Source: Thalassobacterium sedimentorum | GTDB taxonomy: Bacteria > Verrucomicrobiota > Verrucomicrobiia > Opitutales > Coraliomargaritaceae | Assembly (NCBI RefSeq): GCF_031127905.1 | Contig: NZ_JARXIC010000016.1 | Location: 39,091 to 103,090 of the forward strand | Length of the DNA: 64,000 nucleotides | Direction of reading: 5' to 3' | Shown here: in pieces, positions 1 through 9,405 of the stretch | Layout of the letters: every line of letters starts with the position of its first letter | Position numbering within the stretch: the stretch's first letter is position 1 | Made by a program: the position numbers and the translations under genes | The notes under the pieces: model-generated | Database searches by the model: none | What the model was told of the DNA's origin: nothing | What the model saw: the letters and a program-made list of their open reading frames with translations, nothing else

Positions 1-1371
1 CCCATAATCTGGCCCCTCTTCCATATATGGAATTTGAGAACGCACCCACTCGCCAGATATCGAAGTAACATCGACTCCCTGAGCGACCGCTTCGGACGAA
101 GCAATACCAGCCGCCTCGCCAACCGCATGCATCGTTGCCATCACACGGACTGCAGCAGAAGCTTCATGCGAAGCAGATAAAGCTCGACAGGCAACCAATA
201 GATTTGAGCACGAAGGACTCACCAAACTTCTAAATGGAATTTCATAGAAATCATCTTCCGGTGGCCCAAATGAACTAAGAACCCGCCCTCTAGCGCCATC
301 TTGTTGATGCAGATCTTTCGCACCTTTCGGATTATGTATATCAATAAAATAACGTGACCTTGCTATTCCATCTTTAAATTTCTTAGCCTCAACTATATCT
401 TCAGTAGTCATAGTATATAGTCCATGGATATGGCGCGTCTCACGGATACCCACCTGACAGGCAACTTTATCAATAAATGCATTCTTAAAATATGGGACAT
501 TCTCCACTAGCCACTCCCCTAGGACATAGGCCTGACGACGTCCCTCGATTTCCGCTAAAGTAAGATCTTCAGTAGATAAACCAGAGACGCATGTAATGCG
601 AGTCATATTAAAATGCAATACACCAGGTCGTGGATAATCGTAGAAGTGTATAAAATTCCGATAAGGGTAGTGAAGTTCACCCGCTGCTAAAGCTCTCTGA
701 AAATATGGCTCCACCAAATCTCGAGCGGCACGCATACTACCCGCAGCATACATATCTCTTTTATCAACATTCGCCATCCGAAAGCTGACTGTCATCGCTT
801 GCGTCAATCCGTCGGAAGAACGGCCAACCGAAAATGAACAACCAACACTTGCCGCGAGATCGCCATCCCCCGAACAATCGATAAAAGTCTTTGCTCGATA
901 CTCCGTCTCACCTCCTTTTGAAATAGTTTTGATGGATACGATACGATCGCCGTCTTGCTGCACGCCACGCAATTGCGTATGATATCGAACAACTACACCA
1001 GCTTCGATAAGCGCAGCATCATAGACCCGTTTTAGCAATTCTTCATCGAATGCTGCATCCATCAGGACCGAACCAAATCCTCCCCTTTCATGAAGCCGAC
1101 AAGCAATTTCCTTAAAAATACCCCCAATAAGTGAAGCACGCTTTTTATCAGGCGCCAATTGATCTCTATATGCGTGTCCGGAAAAAGGATTTACCAATGC
1201 CGCAGTTGCCATCCCACCACAAAATCCATAGCGTTCGATCAATAAAGTTTTTGCTCCTCGTCTTGCCGATGCCAAAGCTGCTGCAATACCAGATGGCCCC
1301 CCCCCACAAACAATTACATCGTAAGACCGAGCCTTCTGTGAATTTGCATTTTTAGGTATATCAGAGTTCAT
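1..1371 (-). CDS. FAD-dependent oxidoreductase (3' end outside window)
   Basis: 457 codons are open from an ATG at 1371 to the window edge without a stop, so the C-terminus lies to the left. The N-terminus reads DVIVCGGGPSGIAAALA followed by LLIERYGFCGGMAT, a dinucleotide-binding (Rossmann) fold of the FAD_oxidored family. Further on come FIDCSGDGDLAA (a second FAD contact region) and a C-terminal part with SNLLVACRALSASHEA. Such proteins are abundant in polysaccharide and sugar loci of Verrucomicrobiota and Planctomycetes, but their substrates are mostly unknown. The Gly triplet of the FAD motif is written by a run of nine G (C on the plus strand at 1297-1305), a possible slippage site. It is divergent from the LacI-type regulator, its probable controller (inference). 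Confidence 0.85.
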   Translation of the reverse strand, partial: MNSDIPKNANSQKARSYDVIVCGGGPSGIAAALASARRGAKTLLIERYGFCGGMATAALVNPFSGHAYRDQLAPDKKRASLIGGIFKEIACRLHERGGFGSVLMDAAFDEELLKRVYDAALIEAGVVVRYHTQLRGVQQDGDRIVSIKTISKGGETEYRAKTFIDCSGDGDLAASVGCSFSVGRSSDGLTQAMTVSFRMANVDKRDMYAAGSMRAARDLVEPYFQRALAAGELHYPYRNFIHFYDYPRPGVLHFNMTRITCVSGLSTEDLTLAEIEGRRQAYVLGEWLVENVPYFKNAFIDKVACQVGIRETRHIHGLYTMTTEDIVEAKKFKDGIARSRYFIDIHNPKGAKDLHQQDGARGRVLSSFGPPEDDFYEIPFRSLVSPSCSNLLVACRALSASHEASAAVRVMATMHAVGEAAGIASSEAVAQGVDVTSISGEWVRSQIPYMEEGPDYG

Positions 1372-1391
1372 CAATGCAACCTGAATACGAA

Positions 1392-1443
1392 CCAAATAAT
1401 TGGGAATAACTGCCTTACTATTTCTGTAAAATAAGCCTATAAT
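1392..1443 (+). promoter_or_regulatory. Divergent promoter region with palindrome upstream of lacI-type gene
   Basis: A perfect -10 hexamer TATAAT lies at 1438-1443, with a weak -35 (TTACTA, 1415-1420) at 17 bp spacing, 39 bp before the chosen ATG. Just upstream, CCAAATAATTGG (1392-1403) is an imperfect palindrome in the short space between two divergent genes. This is a plausible operator for the LacI-type regulator, though its core is not the usual central CG of LacI sites. Seen in sequence; function inferred. Confidence 0.4.
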
Positions 1444-1482
1444 TACTTGATCCCCAATCATCAAACAACAATCATTCATCCA

Positions 1483-2526
1483 ATGAAAGGACATGTATCT
1501 CAACGAGATTTAGCAAAAATTGCTGGTGTATCACCAATGACGGTATCACTTTCACTAAGAAGCCACCCTTCTATCCCAGAACAAACGAGAATTCGAATTC
1601 AAAAACTAGCGGTAAAACACAACTATCACCCCGACCCTGCCCTATCAGCGCTGAATGCATACCGCACTTCCAGTGCTGCACCAAAATTCCAAGGCACCAT
1701 CGGCTGGGTCACAGCCTTTGCAACAAAAACCGGCTGGAAAGAAATGATTCAGCTCTCTGGTTATTACGATGGCGTAAGAAAAAGAGCACAAGAACTCGGC
1801 TACAAAATTGAACATTTTTGGATAAAAGAGCCCAAAATGAGTGCACCCCGCGCAACCAACATTCTCCTGGCTCGGAACATTCAAGGGCTCATCATCGCCC
1901 CACTGCCAACCTCTCATTCAAAAATTGAACTCAAATGGGAGCATTTTTCATCAGTCACGCTCGGATACTCGTTAGAATCACCTAAACTGCATGTCATCAT
2001 GAATAACCAATTTCGGAACATCAGGTCTGTAGTTAAAAAGCTTCATAATTTGGGTTACCGTCGTATAGGATTTGCCATGCCATCTGCAAATGATGAACGT
2101 GTTGACCACAATTATCTCGGAGGCTATTGGATCGCCCAACGCGAATTAAGACTCTCATCAACAAGCGACAGCCCTCCGCCGCTGCTAGCAAATGACTTCA
2201 ATGAAAGAACCTTCCTAGACTGGCTAAAATCAAACAATCCAGACGCAATTATCATCTCCTCTACTCTCATTCACGAAATTAAAGGCTGGCTAAAAAAGAT
2301 CCACCTTGAAGTGCCTAATGACATCGGTCTTGCAGTTGCCGCAACTCCTTATCAAGACGATTATATTTCTGGCATCGATGAAGGCGTTTGCTCCATCGGG
2401 CATCAAGCCGTTGAATCAGTAGTGAGCATGATACATCATAATGACAAGGGCATTCCAAAACAACCCTTCAGCATTTTAGCTGAAGGCACATGGAAAGATG
2501 GAAAAACCACTCGCACACTCAAGTAA
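1483..2526 (+). CDS. LacI-family transcriptional regulator
   Basis: 347 aa from ATG 1483; the open frame extends upstream to a TTG, but the helix-turn-helix begins right after this ATG. Residues about 3-50 form the LacI DNA-binding head (VSQRDLAKIAGVSPMTVSLS), followed by the hinge region YHPDPALSAL. The rest is a periplasmic-binding-protein-like effector domain, ending in repeats of small hydrophobic strands and TWKDGKTTR. LacI proteins usually repress sugar-use genes and release DNA on binding a sugar. Here the divergent FAD oxidoreductase and the nearby sialidase-like gene are the likely targets (inference). The ligand cannot be read from the sequence. Confidence 0.9.
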   Translation: MKGHVSQRDLAKIAGVSPMTVSLSLRSHPSIPEQTRIRIQKLAVKHNYHPDPALSALNAYRTSSAAPKFQGTIGWVTAFATKTGWKEMIQLSGYYDGVRKRAQELGYKIEHFWIKEPKMSAPRATNILLARNIQGLIIAPLPTSHSKIELKWEHFSSVTLGYSLESPKLHVIMNNQFRNIRSVVKKLHNLGYRRIGFAMPSANDERVDHNYLGGYWIAQRELRLSSTSDSPPPLLANDFNERTFLDWLKSNNPDAIIISSTLIHEIKGWLKKIHLEVPNDIGLAVAATPYQDDYISGIDEGVCSIGHQAVESVVSMIHHNDKGIPKQPFSILAEGTWKDGKTTRTLK

Positions 2527-2537
2527 CGTCTTGAGTA

Positions 2538-3662
2538 TTAATCAAAGTGAGGTCTCCAAAGAGTTGCAGCAATGTGCTGCTCAGTCATTTCTTTAGTCGA
2601 ATAATAATACACGACGACGACAGTACCATCCTCTCGAACTACTGCACGAGGATATCCAATATCCCAACTAATCCCATCATCTCTAAGGATAATCTCATCA
2701 CTCCAATTATGTCCACCATCTCTACTTAACTTTGCTCTCAACCCAAAAGGTCGTCCTCGCCATCCGTAAATTGCAGCCAATCGAGTCCCGCCCAAGTTAA
2801 CTAAGACAGCAGGATTCGTAGAGCCCTTCTCCAGAAGACTAATATGCTCCCACGTCCGACCATGATCTGTAGATTCATAAACATCAGTCCACTTCCTTCG
2901 ATTCACTCTTTGACGCAATGTACACACTAGATGACCATCTTCGATCTCAACAGCCGAGGGCATCGTAGAAAAAGCAGGCAGTTCCGAATCAGGCAAGCCT
3001 TCTCCCAAATCAGGACCAATCCAAGAAATAAACTCAAAAGTTTTTCCGCGGTCACTCGTTTCCACCATAAATGATCGACCACGCCCCAACTTAGTACTAT
3101 GAGCTCGCGGAGATGAAGTCAAAAAGACAAGCGCTGAATCACCTCCAGTTACGATATAATTTGTACGGGCAATTAGATTTGGATCTTCAAATCTTTGTAA
3201 TTCGAATGGCCCTTCCCAGGTCAACCCACGATCATTCGAATAATGGTAACTATCATATCTGAACTTCATCGCAAAATTCGGCGACAGAAAACTATCAGCA
3301 TCAAAATCACTAGACGCCTTTAAATCAGACCTTCTAAACCCTACAGCATCGTAAGCCGACTCTCGTTCCCATGTATGCCCTCCGTCTTGACTACGAGAAA
3401 ATGCAACCTGCATTCTCTCCTCAGGGTCAATGCTATGCTTTCCATCTCTATATTTATATTTACCAATATTATATCCAACCAGAATGTCATCTCCCCAGAT
3501 CCAGATACCTTGATTTGCAGGCCAACCAGCAAATTCGTCTTTATCATAAGACACAATAATATGCTCAACATCCGGCGCAGCTAAGACAGGAGCCCCCCTC
3601 CCAAGGAAGGATAATAAAACCAATAGTCTTAGGGATTTATATATATATAATTTAACTCTCAT
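2538..3662 (-). CDS. Secreted sialidase-like (BNR/Asp-box) protein
   Basis: 374 aa. An N-terminal signal peptide (basic start, LRLLVLLSFLG, cut near VLAAPD) points to export. Five Asp-box repeats of the form S-x-D-x-G-x-T/N-W/F are visible: SQDGGHTW, SNDRGLTW, TSDRGKTF, STDHGRTW and SRDGGHNW, spread over the protein as expected for a six-bladed beta-propeller. This fold is shared by exo-sialidases and many propellers of other function, so substrate is open. It lies 11 bp after the end of the LacI gene and is convergent with it. It probably acts on an extracellular glycan together with the neighbouring oxidoreductase (inference). Confidence 0.8.
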   Translation of the reverse strand: MRVKLYIYKSLRLLVLLSFLGRGAPVLAAPDVEHIIVSYDKDEFAGWPANQGIWIWGDDILVGYNIGKYKYRDGKHSIDPEERMQVAFSRSQDGGHTWERESAYDAVGFRRSDLKASSDFDADSFLSPNFAMKFRYDSYHYSNDRGLTWEGPFELQRFEDPNLIARTNYIVTGGDSALVFLTSSPRAHSTKLGRGRSFMVETSDRGKTFEFISWIGPDLGEGLPDSELPAFSTMPSAVEIEDGHLVCTLRQRVNRRKWTDVYESTDHGRTWEHISLLEKGSTNPAVLVNLGGTRLAAIYGWRGRPFGLRAKLSRDGGHNWSDEIILRDDGISWDIGYPRAVVREDGTVVVVYYYSTKEMTEQHIAATLWRPHFD

Positions 3663-3691
3663 AATAATTAGCGGATAATAAATCCCTGAAA

Positions 3692-4306
3692 TTAATTAGT
3701 TTCGAACACCATGCACTCACTTAGCTTATCTTTGCTTAATGCTTCTACATGATTATCAGCAAACAGAGTATGATATTTACTTCCATGCCATGGCTCACCT
3801 GGATCCTGAGTCCCCGGAGGCTTACTCTCAACCCCACCTCGATCCCACATAATGGCAAAACTAGCCGGATTGAGCAAACGCTTCAAATCAAGCTCCCACA
3901 TCGTAACATTTGGTGAATAAGTCACCGTCCAAACGTCAGGCCCAGAAGGACAGCGCCACACTCCTTGCAAACTAGTAGAGTCCACCGATTCATCCATAGA
4001 ATGCGCGATATATGGCTGCAAATCGACAAGCGCGACCTTCTTAACAGCCTTAAACGCGCTGGAAAGACCATCCTTCCCAGGGAGAAACCCACTATTCATT
4101 TGAGAATATAGACTCAACGCGACCCCAATCTGCCGAAGGTTTGACTGACACTTTGCAGACTCGCCTTGTTCACGAACGGACGCAAACACAGGCACAAGTA
4201 TCGCAATTAATACACCAACAATCGCGATAACCGATAACAATTCAATTAATGTAAATGCACGTGAGCAATTACGAAATAATATACACGAAGGGGGAATGGT
4301 TTTCAT
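3692..4306 (-). CDS. Prepilin-type N-terminal cleavage/methylation domain protein
   Basis: 204 aa. The class III signal RAFTLIELLSVIAIVGVL sits at residues 16-33, to be cleaved by a prepilin peptidase before Phe, and is followed by the usual hydrophobic helix and CQSNLRQIGVALSLYSQ. Near the C-terminus H-X9-D occurs in the form HGSKYHTLFADNHV, the H-X9-DG processing-associated motif with G changed to N. Proteins of this type are present in large numbers in Verrucomicrobiota and Planctomycetes as pseudopilin-like surface proteins. It starts with its own upstream region and shares orientation with the sialidase-like gene, 29 bp away, so the two may be co-transcribed. Confidence 0.85.
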   Translation of the reverse strand: MKTIPPSCILFRNCSRAFTLIELLSVIAIVGVLIAILVPVFASVREQGESAKCQSNLRQIGVALSLYSQMNSGFLPGKDGLSSAFKAVKKVALVDLQPYIAHSMDESVDSTSLQGVWRCPSGPDVWTVTYSPNVTMWELDLKRLLNPASFAIMWDRGGVESKPPGTQDPGEPWHGSKYHTLFADNHVEALSKDKLSECMVFETN

Positions 4307-4662
4307 AAAGTATGTAAGGGTAAGTGAACGTCACCTACCTTTGCATACCAAATCGACATGCGACAGTACAACGAAATTATATCTGTAAAGTTTAACCTTC
4401 AACTCAAATAAAGCTCTTCCGCAGGCGACGAACAACTAAAGTTCATCACCACATATCCTTTCAGAGCAAGCAACCCGTGCATCTCATAGTCGAATTCAGT
4501 CCGCCAGTCGATAAACTAGTGGAAGGTCGCTAGCGCGACCTATTGGTTGCAGAGCAAATCGACCAGTCAAACTCTATATAAGCATGAACACGCGACGAAG
4601 TCCCACAAGTCACTTTCAGACCAAAGTTACCAATTGTGCAAAATGCAACGACATGAAACTAA
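4307..4662. other. Gene-free stretch with one hairpin
   Basis: No convincing reading frame was found; a 70-codon plus-strand frame from 4584 has low-complexity composition. The one clear structure is a hairpin, 7-bp stem AGGTCGC / GCGACCT with loop TAGC, at 4524-4541. It has no T-run on either side, so it is not an obvious terminator. Confidence 0.5.
4524..4541. repeat. Palindromic hairpin AGGTCGC-TAGC-GCGACCT
   Basis: Perfect 7-bp inverted repeat with a 4-base loop in a gene-free region. It is of the intergenic palindrome type seen elsewhere in this window; no function is assigned. Confidence 0.6.
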
Positions 4663-4776
4663 ATACGCCCGCTAGCACTCGAGTTCTGGACGCTTGTCGC
4701 AAAGGACGATCGGATATCGGAGGAGTTCCACGACATTGCCCAAGACGAACTAAACGCAATACGATCCAACAGCTGA
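4663..4776 (+). pseudogene. Probable gene remnant, C-terminal end of a TetR-like protein
   Basis: A plus-strand frame between a TAA (4660-4662) and a TGA (4774-4776) reads IRPLALEFWTLVAKDD and then RISEEFHDIAQDELNAIRSN. It has no start codon and no continuation upstream in any frame that I could follow. The LALEFW-xx-AKD pattern resembles the C-terminal domain of TetR/AcrR regulators, and the composition is protein-like, unlike the overlapping frames. It ends one base before the stop of sufU on the other strand. I read it as the tail of a decayed regulator; identification rests on a short stretch. Confidence 0.35.
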
Positions 4777-5229
4777 CTACTCCGAAACTGTTTTAGCCTC
4801 ACCGCGTAGCGCCGCTTGATAAGTATGCCAAGGAAGCGTAGCGCACTTGATACGCGCTGGAAACTTACGTACACCTGCAAGTGATGCGAGCTCGCCAGCA
4901 GTTTCCAAACCAGGGCTGCTGTCCGTATTCGAATTCAAAATACGACTTAAGCCACTACGGATCGATTCGCCCTCTACAACACTTTGGCCGAACAATGCCT
5001 CTGTCATCATCGAGGCACTGGACTTACAGATTGCGCAACAGGCGGCTTCAAATTGAATGGCTTCAATACGGTCATTCACGATGCGCAGGAAGACTGTAAT
5101 CTTATCACCACAAAGAGGATTGTAGCCCTCGGCCTGATGAGTCGCTTCCGTCAGCGCCCCATAATGACGCGGGCGCTTATTATGATCGAGAATAATCGAT
5201 TGGTAGAGCTCGTGGAGATCGTCGGACAT
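4777..5229 (-). CDS. sufU: SufU-type iron-sulfur cluster assembly scaffold
   Basis: 150 aa, matching SufU/NifU-N length. Residues 1-40 hold the family start ([17 protein letters not shown]), then GYNPLCGDK with the first ligand Cys, [12 protein letters not shown] with the second, and [11 protein letters not shown] with the third. The segment [19 protein letters not shown] is the insertion that separates SufU from IscU. SufU acts as zinc-dependent sulfur acceptor from the SufS desulfurase. The usual GCAIS here reads CCAIC, adding two cysteines around the ligand. No sufS or sufB lies next to it; it follows the YyaL-type gene on the same strand with a 58-bp gap. Confidence 0.9.
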   Translation of the reverse strand: MSDDLHELYQSIILDHNKRPRHYGALTEATHQAEGYNPLCGDKITVFLRIVNDRIEAIQFEAACCAICKSSASMMTEALFGQSVVEGESIRSGLSRILNSNTDSSPGLETAGELASLAGVRKFPARIKCATLPWHTYQAALRGEAKTVSE

Positions 5230-5251
5230 TTTAAAAGAGTGCTTAATTGGC

Positions 5252-5270
5252 AGGGGCGCGACTTGTCACA
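5252..5270. repeat. Dispersed 19-bp repeat, copy 1
   Basis: AGGGGCGCGACTTGTCACA between sufU and the YyaL-type gene is identical to 63890-63908. Its reverse complement carries GTGACAAG, also found at 45167-45185 and 63710-63720 in related contexts. Confidence 0.7.
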
Positions 5271-5287
5271 TCGCTACATTTTTCCAT

Positions 5288-7303
5288 TCAGCTAGATTGA
5301 ATTGATTGCATTGCTTCCGCGAGATCCTTGGTCGATGCGAGGCATTGTGTGCCGAGGCAGACTTGAATCTGCTGGGCAGACAGGTCGACGCTTTGCAGGA
5401 TGAAGCTTCGACGCCAGGGTTGGGCGGCGAGACCGTCACGCACGGTGGACAGATCTACGCCTTGCCCGACTTTGATCACGACGATACCGGCCTGATGAGT
5501 CGCAGCAGCCTCGAGCCCGTGAGCCACACCAGAAGCAACTTTGCGCGCGTAATCAGCAAAGGCTGGCAACGTGGCCTCGAACTCGGCGGCATAGCAGCCT
5601 TCGCCAGTCAGCGCATAAAGCCCACTCAGTGCATGTAGCATCACTGAATTGCCAGACGGCGTTGCATTGTCAAACCACTCTTTACGCCGAGCAACCGGGG
5701 TTGCTGTCGCCTCAGAGGTGAAATAATAGCCGACCGAATGCGCATCGGTAAAGTCTTGCAAGGCCTGATCCACGCAAACTTGAGCACGGGCTTGATACCT
5801 AGCAGATGCACCAGCATCGACCCAGTCGATTTTGGAAGCGATAGAGAGACAGGCTTCGGCTAAAAGTGCATAATCATGCAAAAAACCATCCACCTGAGCC
5901 CCACCAGCCTCGTAATAAACGGCTTTGAGCTGAATACCCGTCTCAGTTTCGGCGACCAGCTGATCCCACAAAAAATCAGCACATTGGCGTGCGCGCTGTA
6001 TCCACTCAGGACGATTAAAATAAAATCCAGCGTCCACGAGTGCCCGGATCAACATGGCATTCCATGCAGTGCTGACCTTAGTGTCCAGCCCCGGCGCTTC
6101 ACGTTCGGCTTCCCGATGCTCGCGCAGTTGACGGCGGGCATCAGCGAGTTTTTCACGCACGGCAAAGTCGGGTTCCACCAACGCGGGATTACTGTTGCCT
6201 TGCTCAAAATTCCCCTCAGCCGTAATATTATATGCGGCGCGCACTTCGCGCGCAAGCGAGGGCCCTAACACGGCGTCAACCTCTTCCGGCGTCCAGACGT
6301 AGAAACGGCCTTCTTCGCCCTCGCTATCCGCATCCAGCGCTGCGTAAAAGCCACCACCTGGCGCTGACATTTCACGCTCTAACCAAGCAATGGTTTCTGC
6401 AACCACAGCCGCATAGAGCGGATCTTGAGCATCAAGCCAAGCGCGTGTGTAGGCGTCAATCAGCAGCGCATTATCATAAAGCATCTTCTCAAAGTGGGGA
6501 ATCAGCCAGTGGGCATCCACGCTATAGCGGGCAAAGCCGCCCCCGAATTGATCAAAAAGCCCACCGTGAGCCATCGCACGCAGCGTCGTGGCGCTAATGG
6601 CTTCAATTCGCTGGGCCAATTCAGGCTCAGCTTGAGCACGCAATGCACGCAGGAAATTAAGCGACATGGAAGGTGGAAATTTGGGCGCACTGCCAAAGCC
6701 TCCATATTGATCATCATGATTACCGCAAATACCGACCGCTGCCTCGATCAGCAGCTCAGTATTCCAGGCGCCCGATGCCCCACCCATATTGGAAGCTTGA
6801 GTGCCCGCGAGAATGTTTTTTTGAATCGCCTCCGCATTTTCAATCAGCTCCTCCTTAGAGCGTTTATAAAAATCGGCGATTCGCATACACATCTGCGGCC
6901 ACGGGATCAGCCCCTGACCTCGATCTTCCGGCGGAAAATAAGTGCCGCCGAAGAAAGGACGTCCGTCTGGCAGACAAAAGACATTCAGCGGCCAACCGCC
7001 CTGTTGCTGAATCATTTGCACCGCTTCCATGTAAACTTGATCCACATCAGGCCGCTCCTCACGATCGACTTTCACGCAGATGAAGTGCTTATTCATAATA
7101 CCTGCGATGTATTCGTCCTCGAAGCTTTCGTGCGCCATGACGTGACACCAATGACAGGCGGAATAACCAATCGAAACCAGCAGCGGCTTGCCCGATTCTT
7201 CAGCAGCTTGAAGTGCTTCCTCGCCCCAAGGGTACCAGTCCACCGGGTTATGGGCGTGTTGCTGTAAATAAAGACTATTTTCTGCAGAAAGTCGATTAGG
7301 CAT
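5288..7303 (-). CDS. YyaL/SPATA20-type thioredoxin-domain protein
   Basis: 671 aa from ATG 7303. A longer in-frame extension to 7420 exists, but family similarity begins at [21 protein letters not shown]. Residues about 1-160 form the DUF255 thioredoxin-like domain with the CHWC redox pair ([16 protein letters not shown]), [10 protein letters not shown] and GGWPLNVF. The rest is an alpha/alpha-barrel like six-hairpin glycosidases ([33 protein letters not shown]). Homologues are widespread, and their substrate is not established. It is probably cytoplasmic, with no signal peptide at the chosen start. It stands between mutL (divergent) and sufU (same strand). Confidence 0.88.
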   Translation of the reverse strand: MPNRLSAENSLYLQQHAHNPVDWYPWGEEALQAAEESGKPLLVSIGYSACHWCHVMAHESFEDEYIAGIMNKHFICVKVDREERPDVDQVYMEAVQMIQQQGGWPLNVFCLPDGRPFFGGTYFPPEDRGQGLIPWPQMCMRIADFYKRSKEELIENAEAIQKNILAGTQASNMGGASGAWNTELLIEAAVGICGNHDDQYGGFGSAPKFPPSMSLNFLRALRAQAEPELAQRIEAISATTLRAMAHGGLFDQFGGGFARYSVDAHWLIPHFEKMLYDNALLIDAYTRAWLDAQDPLYAAVVAETIAWLEREMSAPGGGFYAALDADSEGEEGRFYVWTPEEVDAVLGPSLAREVRAAYNITAEGNFEQGNSNPALVEPDFAVREKLADARRQLREHREAEREAPGLDTKVSTAWNAMLIRALVDAGFYFNRPEWIQRARQCADFLWDQLVAETETGIQLKAVYYEAGGAQVDGFLHDYALLAEACLSIASKIDWVDAGASARYQARAQVCVDQALQDFTDAHSVGYYFTSEATATPVARRKEWFDNATPSGNSVMLHALSGLYALTGEGCYAAEFEATLPAFADYARKVASGVAHGLEAAATHQAGIVVIKVGQGVDLSTVRDGLAAQPWRRSFILQSVDLSAQQIQVCLGTQCLASTKDLAEAMQSIQSS

Positions 7304-7494
7304 ATTATTGTTGGTAAGAGAGTTAAGAAATCTACTATAGGATCTCCAGCACGATGGCAAAGGAGACACTTTGGTTTTGGCCGATACCTTGTTAGTGTAA
7401 GCCATGCTCCAAAACCACAAGTCCGGATTTACTTATTAAGAAATTGCTTTGCAGCCACGGCCCTGTGCTTCAAAAGAGTAAGGTTCCGTAAACT

Positions 7495-9402
7495 ATGTCT
7501 TCAATCCGCATACTATCTGACCGAGTCGCCAATCAAATCGCCGCTGGCGAAGTCATTGAGCGCCCAGTCGCCGTCGTCAAAGAACTGGTAGAAAACAGTA
7601 TCGATGCAGGTGCCACCCGTATCGAAGTCGAATTTCGTAACGGCGGCAAATCCTACATACGAATTGAAGACAATGGCAAAGGCATGAGTCCGGATGAAGC
7701 CCTACTCTCGCTGGAGCGGCATGCCACCAGTAAGATTCGCGAAGCTTCGGACCTCAATGAAGTATCGAGCTTCGGCTTCCGCGGAGAAGCGCTCCCCTCT
7801 ATCGCCTCAGTTTCACGCTTTACTCTGCGCACGCGTGCCGAGGGCTGGGAGCATGGCACCGAAATTAAAATCAACGGTGGTAAGATGCTCGAAAAAAAGG
7901 CCTGCGGTATGCCGGTTGGCACCGTCATTGAAGTGGCTCAACTATTTAACTCGGTGCCGGCTCGACGCAAGTTCCTCAAGACAGACCCCACTGAAACCGC
8001 TCACATTACTTATAACACACGGCTCTTTGCGGTGGCTCATCCCAAGGTGGCGTTCCGCGTGCTGGAGGGAGGCCGCATAGTCTTTCAATCACCTGCCTGC
8101 GAAAGTTTGCGTGATCGTATTGCCGAGATTTGGGGCCGCAGCCTCGCGGACGACCTAATCCCCGTCGATGCATACGATTCCAAGACAGGCTATCGCCTAA
8201 CTGGCCTGACAGCGAAACCCGGCGTCGGACGTTCCACACGGCGCGAGCTAGTCACGTTGGTCAACCGTCGTCCCGTTGACAGTCGCACGCTCGGCTTTGC
8301 GGTATTAGATGCCTACCACGGCCGCATTCAAAAAGGCCGCTACCCACCCGCCTTCCTATTTTTAGAGATCAACACTCAGGAAGTCGATGTCAACGTACAC
8401 CCAGCAAAACGCGAGGTACGCTTCCGCAATGATGGGGCCATTCGCCGCTTTGTATTAGGCGCGATCACAGAGACACTCATGACAGCTAGCGAGGCACAAC
8501 GCGCACAGGCCACCTCCGAAATATCAGTAAAGACCAGCCATTCGAACGACCACCTGGAAGCCGAAAGCGAAACACCAGCCCCCTGTGATGTTGTCGAGTC
8601 ATTTCAATCGACATCCCCCCGACCTGCACTTGGAACAACTCCACGCTCCCAGCCATCAGTAACGCACGCTGCAAGCTCGCAAATAAAACCAACACCCCTG
8701 TCGCAAGCGCCGCAATCCACATCGAAGCCCAGTCCCCAAACAAAGCTCCCCACACCGACCCCAGCGGCCATCCCAAAGCCAGTCAACACAGTCCCCAAGC
8801 CGGCGACAGCCGCTGCTGCCACTGCCGCAACTTGGCGACTCATCACTCTACTCAAAAAACAATATGGACTGTTCGACACCCCCCGTGGGCTAGTCATGCT
8901 ACACATACGCCACGCAGACCAGCGCGTACGCTTTGAACGCATATTACGAAGCTACAGAGAAAGTGCCCCCCCCAGCCAAGGGCTACTAATCCCACATCCA
9001 ATCGAACTCGAACCGCTGGCATCAGAAGCCCTACTGGCACATCTGGACTTAGTGAATCAGCAAGGCTTCCATATTGAAGAATTCGGTCGACACTTTTATC
9101 GTATCGAAGCTGTGCCCGCCTGGTTACAGCCCGAGCAAGCTGAAGGCTTTGTGCGCGACATGGTGGATTTATTGCGTCAACGCGGCGGTTCCCGCAAACA
9201 GAACGAGCTCATATGGGAAGCAGTTGCCAAATTAGCTGTCGAAGGCAGTTACCGACGCAGCGACACCACCAGTGAACCTGCGGTGCAGCAACTAGCCGAG
9301 TCTTTGCTTGGCTGTGAAACACCTCATACATCGCCATTTGGTAAGCCAACCTTTAGTGAAATTAGTTGGAGCGAATGGGAGCGCCGCTTCGGTAAAGAAT
9401 AA
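7495..9402 (+). CDS. mutL: DNA mismatch repair protein MutL
   Basis: 635 aa. The GHKL ATPase half is canonical: [35 protein letters not shown] region and [15 protein letters not shown], then the S5-like domain to about residue 330. A Pro/Ser/Thr-rich linker (about 345-440) leads to the C-terminal dimerisation domain. There the endonuclease motif DQHAxxExxxxE is replaced by [12 protein letters not shown], and the final CPxGRP motif by SPFGKP, so the nuclease metal ligands appear lost. MutL couples MutS mismatch recognition to downstream repair. A C8 run at 8966-8973 lies in the coding sequence. It is followed after 3 bp by the amidase-like gene, almost surely co-transcribed. Confidence 0.95.
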   Translation: MSSIRILSDRVANQIAAGEVIERPVAVVKELVENSIDAGATRIEVEFRNGGKSYIRIEDNGKGMSPDEALLSLERHATSKIREASDLNEVSSFGFRGEALPSIASVSRFTLRTRAEGWEHGTEIKINGGKMLEKKACGMPVGTVIEVAQLFNSVPARRKFLKTDPTETAHITYNTRLFAVAHPKVAFRVLEGGRIVFQSPACESLRDRIAEIWGRSLADDLIPVDAYDSKTGYRLTGLTAKPGVGRSTRRELVTLVNRRPVDSRTLGFAVLDAYHGRIQKGRYPPAFLFLEINTQEVDVNVHPAKREVRFRNDGAIRRFVLGAITETLMTASEAQRAQATSEISVKTSHSNDHLEAESETPAPCDVVESFQSTSPRPALGTTPRSQPSVTHAASSQIKPTPLSQAPQSTSKPSPQTKLPTPTPAAIPKPVNTVPKPATAAAATAATWRLITLLKKQYGLFDTPRGLVMLHIRHADQRVRFERILRSYRESAPPSQGLLIPHPIELEPLASEALLAHLDLVNQQGFHIEEFGRHFYRIEAVPAWLQPEQAEGFVRDMVDLLRQRGGSRKQNELIWEAVAKLAVEGSYRRSDTTSEPAVQQLAESLLGCETPHTSPFGKPTFSEISWSEWERRFGKE

Positions 9403-9405
9403 TTA

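Noticed and set aside
4584..4796. 70-codon plus-strand frame
   Set aside because: Different frame from the TetR-like remnant, with no protein-like composition, and overlaps the sufU end.
6425..7267. 280-codon plus-strand frame
   Set aside because: Antisense to the strongly conserved YyaL-type gene; sequence lacks family features and is explained by codon bias on the other strand.
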